Positions 46,105 to 55,514 of a stretch of 64,000 nucleotides of DNA are shown here, piece after piece. Below the pieces are notes generated by a model, which searched no databases, was not told the DNA's origin, and worked only from the letters and a program-made list of their open reading frames with translations. Made by a program: the position numbers and the translations under genes. The stretch is from Ignavibacteriales bacterium (GTDB lineage Bacteria; Bacteroidota; Ignavibacteria; Ignavibacteriales; Ignavibacteriaceae). The stretch spans positions 1 through 64,000 of the forward strand of contig JADJIH010000018.1 in the NCBI GenBank assembly GCA_016707115.1, given 5' to 3'. The first letter of the stretch is position 1. Every line of letters begins with the position of its first letter.

Positions 46105-46956
46105 ATGCTGCGAAAAATTGTAAACATTGAAGAAGAGCTTTGCGATGGCTGCGGGCTTTGCGTTCCGGAATGCCATGAAGGCGCGCTGCAAATAATTGAT
46201 GGCAAAGCAAGATTAATAAGCGATCTTTTCTGTGATGGTTTAGGTGCTTGTCTTGGTCACTGTCCACAAGGCGCAATAACAATTGATGTTCGTGAGGCTG
46301 AGCCTTACAATGAAACAAAAGTTATGGATTATATTGTTAAATGCGGACCAAATGTTATCAAAGCTCATTTAGAACATTTGGTTGATCACAATGAAATGGA
46401 ATACTTTCAAGAAGCTGTTGAGTATTTAAAGATAAATGGAATATCAAATCCAGCGACTGAAAAAATAAAAAAGACAGAACAAAAACATTCATCTTGCGGT
46501 TGTCCTGGTTCCAAAGAAATGTCCTTTGGTGATAATGAACAAATTGAAGAGGATGAAACAGGGAAACGTAAATCATATTTAACTCAATGGCCTGTTCAGT
46601 TTCATTTAGTTTCACCTTATGCAAATTATTATCAAAACTCACACCTGCTTTTAACTGCAGATTGTGTCCCTTTTTCTTATCCTGATTATCACAAAGATTT
46701 TCTGAAGAATAAAAGTTTAGCAGTTGCTTGTCCGAAGTTGGATTCCAATCAACATGTTTATATGGATAAACTTCTTGCAATGATTAATGAAGCAAATCTT
46801 CAATCCATTACTGTATTGATTATGCAAGTACCATGCTGCAGTGGTTTATATCAGCTTGCACAAAATGCAATACAGCAATCAGGGAAATATATTCCACTTA
46901 AAGTTATTGTTATTGGAATTAATGGTGAAGTGTTGAAAGAGGTTCAAGTTAATTAA
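46105..46956 (+). CDS. 4Fe-4S ferredoxin-domain protein
   Basis: A 283-residue protein with an N-terminal ferredoxin domain: CDGCGLCVPECHEGAL carries a full C-x2-C-x2-C-x3-C cluster motif, and CDGLGACLGHCPQGAI a second one with altered spacing. The middle has CGCPGSKEM. The rest (about 150-283), with TADCVPF, AVACPKLDSN and VPCCSGLYQLA, has several more Cys, as in the larger 4Fe-4S proteins of anaerobes. The partner and reaction are unknown. It is the only gene of its unit and starts 164 bases from the divergent B12-binding gene. Confidence 0.85.
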   Translation: MLRKIVNIEEELCDGCGLCVPECHEGALQIIDGKARLISDLFCDGLGACLGHCPQGAITIDVREAEPYNETKVMDYIVKCGPNVIKAHLEHLVDHNEMEYFQEAVEYLKINGISNPATEKIKKTEQKHSSCGCPGSKEMSFGDNEQIEEDETGKRKSYLTQWPVQFHLVSPYANYYQNSHLLLTADCVPFSYPDYHKDFLKNKSLAVACPKLDSNQHVYMDKLLAMINEANLQSITVLIMQVPCCSGLYQLAQNAIQQSGKYIPLKVIVIGINGEVLKEVQVN

Positions 46957-47036
46957 CTCTGTGTTTCTCCGTGCCTTCTCCGTGAAACTCAGTGAAAGAA
47001 TTCTTACACGGAGAACCACTGAGATGTCACAGAGAG
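46957..47036. repeat. CTCTGTG/CACAGAG inverted repeat
   Basis: The left part reads CTCTGTGTTTCTCCGTGCC and CTCCGTGAAACTCAGTG; the right part reads CACGGAGAACCACTGAG and GTCACAGAGAG. The two halves are inverted and nested. It fills the convergent gap between the ferredoxin-like gene and cobO, and may terminate both. The form is common among dispersed intergenic repeats in bacteria. Confidence 0.65.
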
Positions 47037-47048
47037 CCCCGAGCAATT

Positions 47049-47582
47049 TTAAGATTCAATTCCTTTTCTTGCTAAAACACCTTCCTGATAATAGTGCTTT
47101 ATAACTTTCATTTCAGTTACAAGATCAGCGGCTTCAAGAATTTTATCAGGACAATATCTTCCTGTTAATATCAATTCAACATTTGCAGGTTTCATTTTCA
47201 TAAATGTCATTACTTCTTCATCATTAAATAATCCGAAGTGGATTGAAACTAAAATTTCATCAAGAATTATTAAATCATACTTGCCGCTAAGCATTTTAGC
47301 TTTTGCGGTTTCAAGCCCTCGTCTTGCTTTATCCATTTCAACTTTATTTGGCATTTCTTTGCGATACACAAAATCATCCCCGGCAAATTGTTCAATTATT
47401 ATCCATTCACTTAATAGTTCTAAGCTTTTTAATTCATTGTACGGATATTCTTTCATAAACTGTGCGATGTAAGTTCTAAGTCCATAACCCGCAGCTCGCA
47501 AAGCTTGTCCAATTGCGGCAGTTGATTTACCTTTTCCGTTACCGGTATAAATCTGGATGTAACCTTTTTCTAATCTGTTCAT
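47049..47582 (-). CDS. cobO: Cob(I)alamin adenosyltransferase, CobO/CobA type
   Basis: Transfers the adenosyl group of ATP to cob(I)alamin to make adenosylcobalamin. The P-loop is YTGNGKGKSTAAIGQALRAAG at the N-terminus. IIEQFAGDDFVYRKE, YDLIILDEI and VELILTGRYCPDKILEAADLVTEM are typical of the CobA class. Its 177 residues are normal. It is the last gene after the MBL-hydrolase and DinB genes on the same strand. No cobalamin riboswitch was seen upstream of the unit. Confidence 0.95.
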   Translation of the reverse strand: MNRLEKGYIQIYTGNGKGKSTAAIGQALRAAGYGLRTYIAQFMKEYPYNELKSLELLSEWIIIEQFAGDDFVYRKEMPNKVEMDKARRGLETAKAKMLSGKYDLIILDEILVSIHFGLFNDEEVMTFMKMKPANVELILTGRYCPDKILEAADLVTEMKVIKHYYQEGVLARKGIES

Positions 47583-48173
47583 TCAATTCTTCGGGAAGTT
47601 GAGATGGTTAAATACTCTTTCTGCTTGATTAAAATGTCTTCTATCATGTAAACGAATTATTTCCAGAACATCACAAAAGTTTTCTTTTACAATTTTTGCT
47701 GCGGGAGAAGACATAGCATATTTATTAAGATCTAAATCTTTAGCAGAACTTACAAGATTTATTAAAGCATTTTGAATTTCATTTAAGTTAGCAAAGACTT
47801 GTCTTGTGTGTTTTGAAGAAGACGGCATAAACACAGGGAATGTTTTTACTTTCTTAATGTTAGCAGGATCAACCGATTTTATAATAAACTTACTCAACCA
47901 TTTGTGCTTAACTTCAGTTTTAGAACAATCGGTCTTTATCTGCTTGTCAGCAAAGCGCGTTTCGATTTCATCTAAGTACAATTTATTGGTAACGACAAGA
48001 TGATCAATACATTCTGCTATACTCCAGGCTTGCTCGTCAGGCTTCCAATTAAGCTGATCTTCAGAAAGTGATTTGAATTTACCAAAGTCTTTTAGAACTG
48101 ATTCAGTGTCTGAAATAAATTTTTCTTTTAATTGTTGAATGGTTTGCAAAGCAATCCTTAATTTGTTGATCAA
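47583..48173 (-). CDS. DinB-like four-helix protein
   Basis: A 196-residue helical protein of the DinB/YfiT metal-binding superfamily. Histidine ligand motifs are AECIDHLVVTNKLY and RLHDRRHFNQAERVFNHL. DinB-fold proteins can act as thiol-dependent transferases, but the role here is unknown. It starts 4 bases inside the end of the metallo-hydrolase gene (ATGA overlap) and ends 1 base before cobO, so the three are translated as a unit. Confidence 0.85.
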   Translation of the reverse strand: MINKLRIALQTIQQLKEKFISDTESVLKDFGKFKSLSEDQLNWKPDEQAWSIAECIDHLVVTNKLYLDEIETRFADKQIKTDCSKTEVKHKWLSKFIIKSVDPANIKKVKTFPVFMPSSSKHTRQVFANLNEIQNALINLVSSAKDLDLNKYAMSSPAAKIVKENFCDVLEIIRLHDRRHFNQAERVFNHLNFPKN

Positions 48174-49114
48174 AGATTGGGAAGAGTAAACGTTTTTCCA
48201 ATATCATCTAATGCAAGTTTAATATCATAATTCACAATAGATTTATTAAGCCATGTTAACGGCTCATCAATCGGTTCACTTCCCTGTTTAAATGTTTTTG
48301 TATGGATTGGAATAAAATATTTTGCACCAATGTGATCATTTGCCATAATCAAGGCTTCCTCAGGATTGCAATGATTTTTCCTCCATGGTTGATAAGCGCC
48401 AATTGGTACAATTGCAATCTCAATATTCTCACCACTCAATGATTTAAACAATTCGTGATAAGCCGTATCACCACCAAAAAGAATTTTCTTTCCGTTCTTC
48501 TCAATTAGAACTGCATTAAAACTTCTTCCATCAATCATATAACCTTTGGAGCGGTCCCTTTCCCAGGGATAACGCCAGCCAAAATGTTTTACTTCAAGTG
48601 CTTTAAATTTTAGTCCCAGTAATTCAGTCTCTTCGTTCCAATCTATTTCCTGCAACGATTTCCATTCAAGTTCAGCAATTACATCTGCAGTATTATAAGC
48701 AGTTATGCAATCAATTTCATTTGGATATTTATTAACAATAGTTGAAAGTGTTTCATAATCCATATGATCCATATGAGCGTGAGAAAGTAAAATAATATCC
48801 GGTTTAGGAATTTCATCGGCAGTCAATGCGGGGTGAGTAAATCTGCTTGGACCGAATGTCATTCCAAATATACTAACACCAACTCGCTCAAATAGAACAG
48901 GATCTGTTAAAATTATTGTGCCATAAAAATTTATTAGAACAGTTGCATGACCTATCCAGGAAATATTTATTTCATCATCATTCCATGTCGTTGGATCAGG
49001 TTTAAAATTTGGAGATGATGGCGGCTGCTTTGCATGAATCTTTTCACTTACAAATAAAATTCCTGCTGATGCTAATGAAATATTTCTTAAAAACTTTCTA
49101 CGATTCAAATCCAT
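48170..49114 (-). CDS. MBL-fold metallo-hydrolase with twin-arginine leader
   Basis: A 314-residue hydrolase of the UlaG/NAPE-PLD-like group. The metal ligands are HAHMDHMDYE (HxHxDH) and LFGGDTAYHE, with IPIHTKTF near the C-terminus. The N-terminus MDLNRRKFLRNISLASAGILF has a twin-arginine-like motif followed by a hydrophobic stretch, so export to the periplasm is likely. The substrate is unknown; phospholipid or lactone hydrolysis is seen in relatives. It is the first gene of the unit with DinB and cobO. Confidence 0.88.
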   Translation of the reverse strand: MDLNRRKFLRNISLASAGILFVSEKIHAKQPPSSPNFKPDPTTWNDDEINISWIGHATVLINFYGTIILTDPVLFERVGVSIFGMTFGPSRFTHPALTADEIPKPDIILLSHAHMDHMDYETLSTIVNKYPNEIDCITAYNTADVIAELEWKSLQEIDWNEETELLGLKFKALEVKHFGWRYPWERDRSKGYMIDGRSFNAVLIEKNGKKILFGGDTAYHELFKSLSGENIEIAIVPIGAYQPWRKNHCNPEEALIMANDHIGAKYFIPIHTKTFKQGSEPIDEPLTWLNKSIVNYDIKLALDDIGKTFTLPNL

Positions 49115-49236
49115 TCCTTGCTTATTATACTTGGAAAACCAAATATTAGTGATAATAGTTCTAATATAAATATTACAAGAAATTTATCAGAATAAAACCT
49201 ATTTTTCTACTACAAAAATTAAGATTGAGGCAAATC

Positions 49237-49506
49237 ATGTTTGAAATAATACTTTTACTTGTAATTGCGGGAATAACAGGCGGTATCGGACGTTCACTTG
49301 TTGGATTTAAGCGAGGTGGTTGTATTATTTCAATAGTTGTAGGATTTATTGGAGCTTACATTGGAACTATACTTGCTCGTGAGTTTAATTTTCCGGATTT
49401 CTGGTCATTTGAAATTCGTGGAATAAGTTATCCTATCGTTTGGTCCATCGTTGGAGCCGCAGTATTTACAGCTATTTTAAGTTTGATTGTACCTAAGAAG
49501 GATTAA
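49237..49506 (+). CDS. GlsB/YeaQ/YmgE-type small membrane protein
   Basis: A small membrane protein of 89 residues with three hydrophobic segments (IILLLVIAGITGG, CIISIVVGFIGAYIGTIL, VWSIVGAAVFTAILSLIV). GRSLVGFKRGG and GFIGAYIG are typical of the transglycosylase-associated/GlsB family. A TTG at 49225 is in frame, but the ATG at 49237 is preceded by TTGAGGCA, a likely ribosome site, so it is the start. Role unknown; relatives are stress-linked. Confidence 0.85.
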   Translation: MFEIILLLVIAGITGGIGRSLVGFKRGGCIISIVVGFIGAYIGTILAREFNFPDFWSFEIRGISYPIVWSIVGAAVFTAILSLIVPKKD

Positions 49507-49511
49507 TTAAA

Positions 49512-50252
49512 TCAGTGTTTTTTAATTTCTTTAATTTTACCTAAAATCTCCGGCAATATTTGCCCGGCTGCACCATAAAAAGATTCATCACAAAGAGATG
49601 ATATTTCAGTTTCTACAACATTTACCTCAACAATAAATGAACCAGCTTTTTTAGCTGCGTGTACCAACCCTGCTGCGGGATAAACAACCGCGGAAGTACC
49701 AACAACAAAAAATATATCGCTTAATACAGATGCTTTTTCTCCACCTTCAAATTGATCTTCTGGTAGATATTCCCCAAACCATACAACATCAGGACGAATC
49801 AATCCGCCACATTTACATTTAGGAACACCGTTTGAAAAATCTAATTCTTCATTATAAAATGTTTTGCAATTAATGCAAAAATTTCTTTCAATATTTCCAT
49901 GCAGCTCAAAAATATTTTTACTTCCTGCTCTCCTATGGAGATTATCTATATTTTGAGTTACGACTATAACTTCATCAAATAAATCCTGCATTTCTGAGAT
50001 TGCTAAATGTCCTGCATTTGGTTTTGCTTCGTGAATAATTTTTTTTCTATGATTGTACCATTCCCAAACCATTTGAGGATTTCGCATGAAGGCATTAAAG
50101 TTTGCAAGCTCTTCTGGTTTTAATTTGTTCCAGATTCCATCTTTACCGCGAAATGTTGGAATACCTGACTCAGCAGATATGCCAGCTCCTGTAAAGAAAA
50201 CAATTTTTTTTGATTCGGAAAGTTTATTTAGAAATGTTTGATTGAAAGTCAT
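49512..50252 (-). CDS. cobB: NAD-dependent protein deacylase, Sir2 family
   Basis: A sirtuin of 246 residues. NAD-binding motif FFTGAGISAESGIPTFRG, catalytic His in VVTQNIDNLHRRAGS, and zinc Cys pairs (CINCKTFYNEE, CKCGGLIRPDVVWFGE). The GTSAVVYPAAGL segment is typical of class III (CobB) sirtuins. Acyl specificity is not certain. It is convergent with the GlsB gene. Confidence 0.93.
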   Translation of the reverse strand: MTFNQTFLNKLSESKKIVFFTGAGISAESGIPTFRGKDGIWNKLKPEELANFNAFMRNPQMVWEWYNHRKKIIHEAKPNAGHLAISEMQDLFDEVIVVTQNIDNLHRRAGSKNIFELHGNIERNFCINCKTFYNEELDFSNGVPKCKCGGLIRPDVVWFGEYLPEDQFEGGEKASVLSDIFFVVGTSAVVYPAAGLVHAAKKAGSFIVEVNVVETEISSLCDESFYGAAGQILPEILGKIKEIKKH

Positions 50253-50283
50253 GGCAATGCTTTCATAAAAATGTGCCTAAATT

Positions 50284-50321
50284 CCCTCTCCTTTAAAAGG
50301 AGAGGGTTAGGGTGAGGTTAA
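50284..50321. repeat. CCCTCTCCTTTAAAAGGAGAGGG repeat
   Basis: A near-perfect palindrome (CCCTCTCCTTT/AAAGGAGAGGG) followed by TTAGGGTGAGG. A close copy lies at 57803-57840 and a more distant one at 60384. It sits between the TPR gene and the sirtuin gene and may act as a terminator. Confidence 0.7.
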
Positions 50322-51104
50322 TTATTCGTTTTTAATTTCTTCGTAAAGTTTTTTTGCATCAGCTAAAACTTTATCATCATCTTCATCAACTTTAGGAGCT
50401 TTTTCAATTTTCTTCAAAAGTTCTTTTGCTTTGTCATACTCATCTTCTTCAACATATGCTTTAGCAAGTTCAAACATAAACATTCTGAAATTTGGCTTCA
50501 GTTTATTAGCGATTTCTAAAAGTCTAATTGCTTCTTCCGTATCGCCCCAACCAAGACCAATTGGTAAACGAACCAGATAAGATTTTTCACAAACTTTTGA
50601 ATGTGTTCTGCCTAAAACGTAATGTGCAAGAGCTTGAACATAATTACCGCCATTACCTAGTTGAATAGCTTTTTCACAATCCTCTTTAACATCATTCACC
50701 GTTCCAACTGCTGAGAACACTCCTTGAAATAATGCTATTCTTCCGTTTGCAATTGCACGGCGCACGTAAGTGATTGATTGCCCCGAACCATTTTTTACTG
50801 ATTTGTCTGCATATTCAAATGCTTTCTGATAAACTTTTTCCTGTTCATCTTTCTGTGCATCAGTTTTATCAGGCATTTTTTCACCAAGATCAACATGAGC
50901 ACGGCTTATACGCCATAAAACTTCCCAGTTATTGGGCGAAATTTTATCTGCTTTTAAATAAGTATCCAAAGCTTTTTGATTTTGATAATCTTCAACAAAT
51001 TGATCCCCTTGTTTTAAAAGTTCTTCTACAGTTTGAGCAAATGATGTACTAAGCCCAAATACAGCAAGCAACAGGATTGATAAGAGTTGTAGATTTTTTT
51101 TCAT
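50322..51104 (-). CDS. Exported TPR-repeat protein
   Basis: A 260-residue protein with a signal peptide (LLSILLLAVFGLSTSFAQ) and several TPR-like helical pairs (about residues 25-250): LDTYLKADKISPNNWEVLWRISRAHVDLGE, YVRRAIANGRIALFQGVF, LKPNFRMFMFELAKAYVEEDEYDKAKELL. A likely scaffold for protein contacts in the periplasm. Partner unknown. It is transcribed with, or after, the YhaM-like gene (25 bases upstream). Confidence 0.85.
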   Translation of the reverse strand: MKKNLQLLSILLLAVFGLSTSFAQTVEELLKQGDQFVEDYQNQKALDTYLKADKISPNNWEVLWRISRAHVDLGEKMPDKTDAQKDEQEKVYQKAFEYADKSVKNGSGQSITYVRRAIANGRIALFQGVFSAVGTVNDVKEDCEKAIQLGNGGNYVQALAHYVLGRTHSKVCEKSYLVRLPIGLGWGDTEEAIRLLEIANKLKPNFRMFMFELAKAYVEEDEYDKAKELLKKIEKAPKVDEDDDKVLADAKKLYEEIKNE

Positions 51105-51128
51105 TTGTGTTCCTTATTATTTCTTGAA

Positions 51129-52130
51129 TTAGTCGAACAATGTTTTTTTATTATCATCTGATTTATTTGGTAAGCCATGTGAATGAATATCTGTTCCTGC
51201 AAGTGAAATAAATTTTGTCCAGTTTGATCCGGGTTTTATTTCATTTGCAATAACATTCTTGTATGCATTTACTTTAGCACTTAATTCATCTGCCTGATAC
51301 AACGTAATTGCTTCTAAAGTTTTTGGAACAACAGGTGAAGCATATTCTAATTTGCCCTGATGACTTAAGATTAAGTGAAGTAAATTATTTTTTAAATTTT
51401 CAGGAAAGTCTAATGTTTTATTTATCTCATCATTAACAATCATTGCCGCAATTACAATATGACCAAGCAGTTTCCCTTTATCTGTGTATTCAAATACAGG
51501 TTCAAAACTTAATTCCTCGATCTTGCCAAAATCGTGCAGCATTGCGCCGCAAACTAAAAGATCACGATTTATTTGCTGATGAATGTCGCACATCAGATCG
51601 CAAATCCTTATAATTTCTAAAGTATGTTCAATTAATCCACTTATATATCCGTGATGCCACATTTTACCTGCAGGTACAGAAGTATATTTAATGAATCGTT
51701 CTTCAGTAAAAATATTTTTCATCAAATTTTTTAAATCATTATCTGAAATCTTCTCCATTCTTGATGTGAATTCTTTTTTCATCACATTAAGATCACGCAA
51801 TGATTTTGGAAGAAAATCTTTTGGAGTTACATCATCGCTTTGTTTTGTTAATCGGATTGATTCAATTTTAATTTGTGCGTTTCCCTGATACTCATCCATC
51901 GAACCGGTAATCTTAACAACATCACCAACTGCCAGAGAATTTTTTATAGATTTGAATCCTGAAGCATCTTCCCAAAGATTTGCTGCGGATGAAAACGATT
52001 TATCGCTAAGTTCTAATGAAATAAATTCTTTGCCATTTTTAGTTAGTCTAATCTCACATTTTTTTATGAGAAGAAAATGATCGATTGCTTCGCCCTTGCT
52101 AATTGAAGATAATTCTGATTGATTTAACAT
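51129..52130 (-). CDS. 3'-5' exoribonuclease YhaM-like (OB and HD domains)
   Basis: A protein of 333 residues: an N-terminal OB-fold nucleic-acid-binding domain (about residues 20-95; VKITGSMDEYQGNAQIKIES) and a C-terminal HD phosphohydrolase-type domain (HHGYISGLIEHTLEII, CGAMLHDFGKIEEL, HLILSHQG, LHADELSAK-like YQADELSAKV). This matches YhaM exoribonucleases, which trim RNA or DNA 3' ends. The start ATG (MLNQSELSSI) is next to a corrupted stretch upstream, so any promoter there cannot be read. Confidence 0.88.
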   Translation of the reverse strand: MLNQSELSSISKGEAIDHFLLIKKCEIRLTKNGKEFISLELSDKSFSSAANLWEDASGFKSIKNSLAVGDVVKITGSMDEYQGNAQIKIESIRLTKQSDDVTPKDFLPKSLRDLNVMKKEFTSRMEKISDNDLKNLMKNIFTEERFIKYTSVPAGKMWHHGYISGLIEHTLEIIRICDLMCDIHQQINRDLLVCGAMLHDFGKIEELSFEPVFEYTDKGKLLGHIVIAAMIVNDEINKTLDFPENLKNNLLHLILSHQGKLEYASPVVPKTLEAITLYQADELSAKVNAYKNVIANEIKPGSNWTKFISLAGTDIHSHGLPNKSDDNKKTLFD

Positions 52131-52140
52131 TTTATAGTTC

Positions 52141-52392
<252 letters not shown>

Positions 52393-53727
52393 TTATTTAT
52401 TGATTATATCAGTTCTTCCGATTGAATAATAAGTAAACTTTAAGCTGTTAAGCTTTTCAGGATCATACAGATTTCTTCCGTCAAAAATAACCGGAGCTTT
52501 TAAGGATTTTTTTATTATTTCAAAATCTGGATTACGGAATTCTTTCCACTCAGTAACAACTATCAAAGCATCTGCATCTTTTAATGTTTCGTCAGATGTT
52601 TCAGCATACTGAATTATATCACCAAGTACTGCTTTTGAGGTTTGATTTGCTTCAGGATCATAAGCATTAACTGTAGCACCTGCATCAGATAAAAGTTTTA
52701 TTAGATAGTGTGCCGGAGCTTCACGAACATCATCTGTGTTTGGTTTAAAAGCTAATCCCCACATTGCAAAATGTTTTCCTTTAATATCACCTTTATAATG
52801 AGTTGAGATTTTTTTAAAGAAATGATTCACTTGTTCTTTGTTAACATCAATAACTGATTTTAAAATCTTAAAATCATAATCGTTTTCATTTGCTGTGTTA
52901 ACTAATGCATGAACATCTTTTGGAAAACAAGAACCGCCATAACCTATTCCCGGGAATAAATATCTTTTACCAATTCTGGAATCCGATCCGATTCCCAATC
53001 TTACGGCATCAACCTGTGCTCCTGTAAGTTCACACAATCTTGCAATCTCATTCATAAAAGATATTTTCATGGCGATGAATGAATTTGCGGCATACTTTGT
53101 CATCTCAGCAGATTTTTCATCCATAAAGTATACTGGATTTCCGGTTCTTACGAATGGTTCGTAAAGCTGCTCCATTACTTTTTTAGATTTATCATTACTT
53201 GTTCCGACAATTACTCTTTCTGGTTTCATAAAATCTTCAACAGCAATACCCTCGCGTAAGAATTCAGGATTTGAGCATACATCAAAATCAAAATTTGGTG
53301 CATGCTTTCTAACGGCAGCTCGTACTCGATCACTTGTTCCAACGGGGACTGTGCTTTTATCGACAATAACTTTAAATCCAAGTTCGGGTTCATCTCTAAA
53401 CATCTGTCCAAGATCATCGGCTACTTTTAAAACATATTTAAGATCAGCAGCTCCATCCCCGCCTTGTGGTGTAGGTAAACAGAGAAATATTACTTCAGCT
53501 TTTCGAACTGCCTCACGTAAATTTATTGTAAAAGATAATCTTTTCTTAACTATGTTTCTTAAAAATAATACTTCTAGTCCTGGTTCATATATTGGAATAT
53601 GTCCATCTTTCATAGTCTCAATTTTCTTTTCATCTACATCAACACAGATAACATTATTACCTGTTTCTGCAAGACAGGTTCCGGAAACAAGACCTACGTA
53701 TCCAGTACCAACAACAGCTAAATTCAC
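52393..53727 (-). CDS. ugd: UDP-glucose 6-dehydrogenase
   Basis: Oxidises UDP-glucose to UDP-glucuronate for capsule or other glycans. NAD-binding VGTGYVGLVSGTCLAETG at the N-terminus; CSNPEFLREGIAVEDFMKP and the catalytic Cys in GYGGSCFPKDVHAL; LAFKPNTDDVREAPA in the C-terminal domain. Its 444 residues are typical. It may serve the capsule operon at 23-30 kb, though it stands alone. Confidence 0.96.
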   Translation of the reverse strand: MNLAVVGTGYVGLVSGTCLAETGNNVICVDVDEKKIETMKDGHIPIYEPGLEVLFLRNIVKKRLSFTINLREAVRKAEVIFLCLPTPQGGDGAADLKYVLKVADDLGQMFRDEPELGFKVIVDKSTVPVGTSDRVRAAVRKHAPNFDFDVCSNPEFLREGIAVEDFMKPERVIVGTSNDKSKKVMEQLYEPFVRTGNPVYFMDEKSAEMTKYAANSFIAMKISFMNEIARLCELTGAQVDAVRLGIGSDSRIGKRYLFPGIGYGGSCFPKDVHALVNTANENDYDFKILKSVIDVNKEQVNHFFKKISTHYKGDIKGKHFAMWGLAFKPNTDDVREAPAHYLIKLLSDAGATVNAYDPEANQTSKAVLGDIIQYAETSDETLKDADALIVVTEWKEFRNPDFEIIKKSLKAPVIFDGRNLYDPEKLNSLKFTYYSIGRTDIINK

Positions 53728-53807
53728 AAACTTCTCCGATAATAATTAATTAACTTTAGAAAAATAACGAAAGTCTTTTTCAAATAGAATGACTTAAAAT
53801 TGTTGAA

Positions 53808-55373
53808 TTAGTTAAGCGCTAAAGAAACTTCTCTATTAAATAGTTTTACATCTACCGGCTTAGGAACAATAGATTTAATTCCAATTTCCCTATATATCTT
53901 AAAAAGTGCTTCATCTGTTGAATCTATAAGTGCAATGATTGGTGCATAGTATTTTTTATCACCGCGTAAAATAGACTTAACAAACTGTATTCCGTTCATA
54001 AGCGGTAAATCGTGTGAGGATATTATTAATGAAGGATGCTGCTTCAAGACAACATTAATAGCTTCAAATCCGTTATCCGTTCCAACAAACTTAAACTCAG
54101 GAAAGTTTTCACGGATAATTTTCTCTAATTGCTTAAAATCATTTTGATTATGTTCAACTAATAAAATTGTATTTTCAGAACTGGGTATCGTAAAATGGAA
54201 TTCACTTCCAACCTTTTCTTTTGAGTAAAACCATATTTGTCCTTTATGTCTTTCTACAATTTCTTTAACTAAAGACAGCCCAAGACCTGTTCCTTTTTCA
54301 CCGCGAGTACCTCTTGTACTAAACATCTTTTCAAACTTAAAAATTCTTTGATGATAGTTATCCGGGATTCCCACTCCTTCATCACTTATTACAAATTCCA
54401 CAAGTTCATTATTAAATCTCTCTGCAGAAATTCTGATTGTTTTTCCATCTTCTGAAAACTTAATTGCATTACTTACAAGATTGGTTATAACCTGAAGCAT
54501 CAACCTTTCATCAGCTTCAATAAAAATCGAATCCGGCACATTAACTTTTATCTCAATATTCTTTCTCATAGCTACGCCTGTAAGTGCAGAGATGCAGTTA
54601 AATACTAATCCCTGTGCTTGCACACGATGGGGCTCCATGTGCATTCTGCCGGTTTGAAGATTTGACCAATCGAGAAGATAATTTACTAGTTGCAGCTGGT
54701 TTGTCGAAGAATCGTTAATATAATTTAGATATTCTGTTCGCTCTGCATCTGTTAAAGCCGCTTCACTGAGCAGTATTTCTGTAAATCCAAGTATACTAGA
54801 AAATGGTGCCCTTAGATCGTGAGATAGAATTGATAAAAAATTATCTCTTGCTGTAATTTCAGCCGAGAGATTATTTATGATCTCACCATAATCACTTTCA
54901 GACTTTTTAAATTCTGTTACATCAATTACTAATCCCTTTAAGATTTTCTGCTTACCACCAATCTCCATCTTTAATTGTTCTTTTAACCAGATAATCTTGC
55001 CATCTTTACGAATATAACGGTAAACCAGTTCCAGATTTGAAATCTTGCCATTTTCAATCCTATGCAATTTCTTTTTTACATCAGAAGCATCCTCTTCGTG
55101 CAGCATCTCCCTTCCAAGCGAAGGAAGTTTAACAAGTTCTGTTGGTGTATATCCTGTTACTTTTTTAACGCTAGGAGAATAAAATATTTCTAATTTCTCA
55201 CCATCGGTTGTTAAGGAGTAATGAAACTGATCATCAAAAACCGCAGCAATTTCACACAGCACAGAATTTTGCGGTTCCGTAAGTAATTTTTTTGAAGTGA
55301 TACCGGATAGAAATGAATCCTTATTTTTCTTATCACTAACTTTTGATGGTAAATTATTTTTTTGTCGAGACAT
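53808..55373 (-). CDS. PAS-histidine kinase with degenerate receiver domain
   Basis: A cytoplasmic hybrid kinase of 521 residues: PAS/PAC (about residues 50-155; GYTPTELVKLP, FRKDGKI-like YIRKDGKIIWLKE), HisKA (His185 in SILSHDLRAPFSS), HATPase (QVITNLVSNAIKFSEDG, DEGVGIPDNY, GTGLGLSLVKEIV), and a C-terminal receiver-like domain (about 402-521). In the receiver the usual phospho-acceptor Asp is Ser453 (LIISSHDLPLMNG), while the Lys (VPKPVD, Lys505) is kept. The receiver may act as a protein-contact module. No other response regulator is nearby. Confidence 0.9.
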   Translation of the reverse strand: MSRQKNNLPSKVSDKKNKDSFLSGITSKKLLTEPQNSVLCEIAAVFDDQFHYSLTTDGEKLEIFYSPSVKKVTGYTPTELVKLPSLGREMLHEEDASDVKKKLHRIENGKISNLELVYRYIRKDGKIIWLKEQLKMEIGGKQKILKGLVIDVTEFKKSESDYGEIINNLSAEITARDNFLSILSHDLRAPFSSILGFTEILLSEAALTDAERTEYLNYINDSSTNQLQLVNYLLDWSNLQTGRMHMEPHRVQAQGLVFNCISALTGVAMRKNIEIKVNVPDSIFIEADERLMLQVITNLVSNAIKFSEDGKTIRISAERFNNELVEFVISDEGVGIPDNYHQRIFKFEKMFSTRGTRGEKGTGLGLSLVKEIVERHKGQIWFYSKEKVGSEFHFTIPSSENTILLVEHNQNDFKQLEKIIRENFPEFKFVGTDNGFEAINVVLKQHPSLIISSHDLPLMNGIQFVKSILRGDKKYYAPIIALIDSTDEALFKIYREIGIKSIVPKPVDVKLFNREVSLALN

Positions 55374-55514
55374 TAGAATATTTTTAAAATCGTTTCATTA
55401 AAAATATACTGATTTACTCTTTTGTATGAAACGTTATTAATTAACCTGAATGGAACTTTATAAGCTTATAATTGTTTTTATTTACTCTATATTTCAAAAT
55501 AAAACAGAAAAACC

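Noticed and set aside
46957..47036. Possible CRISPR-like repeat in the gap before cobO
   Set aside because: There is only one nested inverted repeat, without spacers of regular size or cas genes.
47049..49236. A cobalamin riboswitch before the metallo-hydrolase/dinB/cobO unit
   Set aside because: The 110-base divergent gap upstream of 49114 is too short, and I see no B12-box-like sequence.
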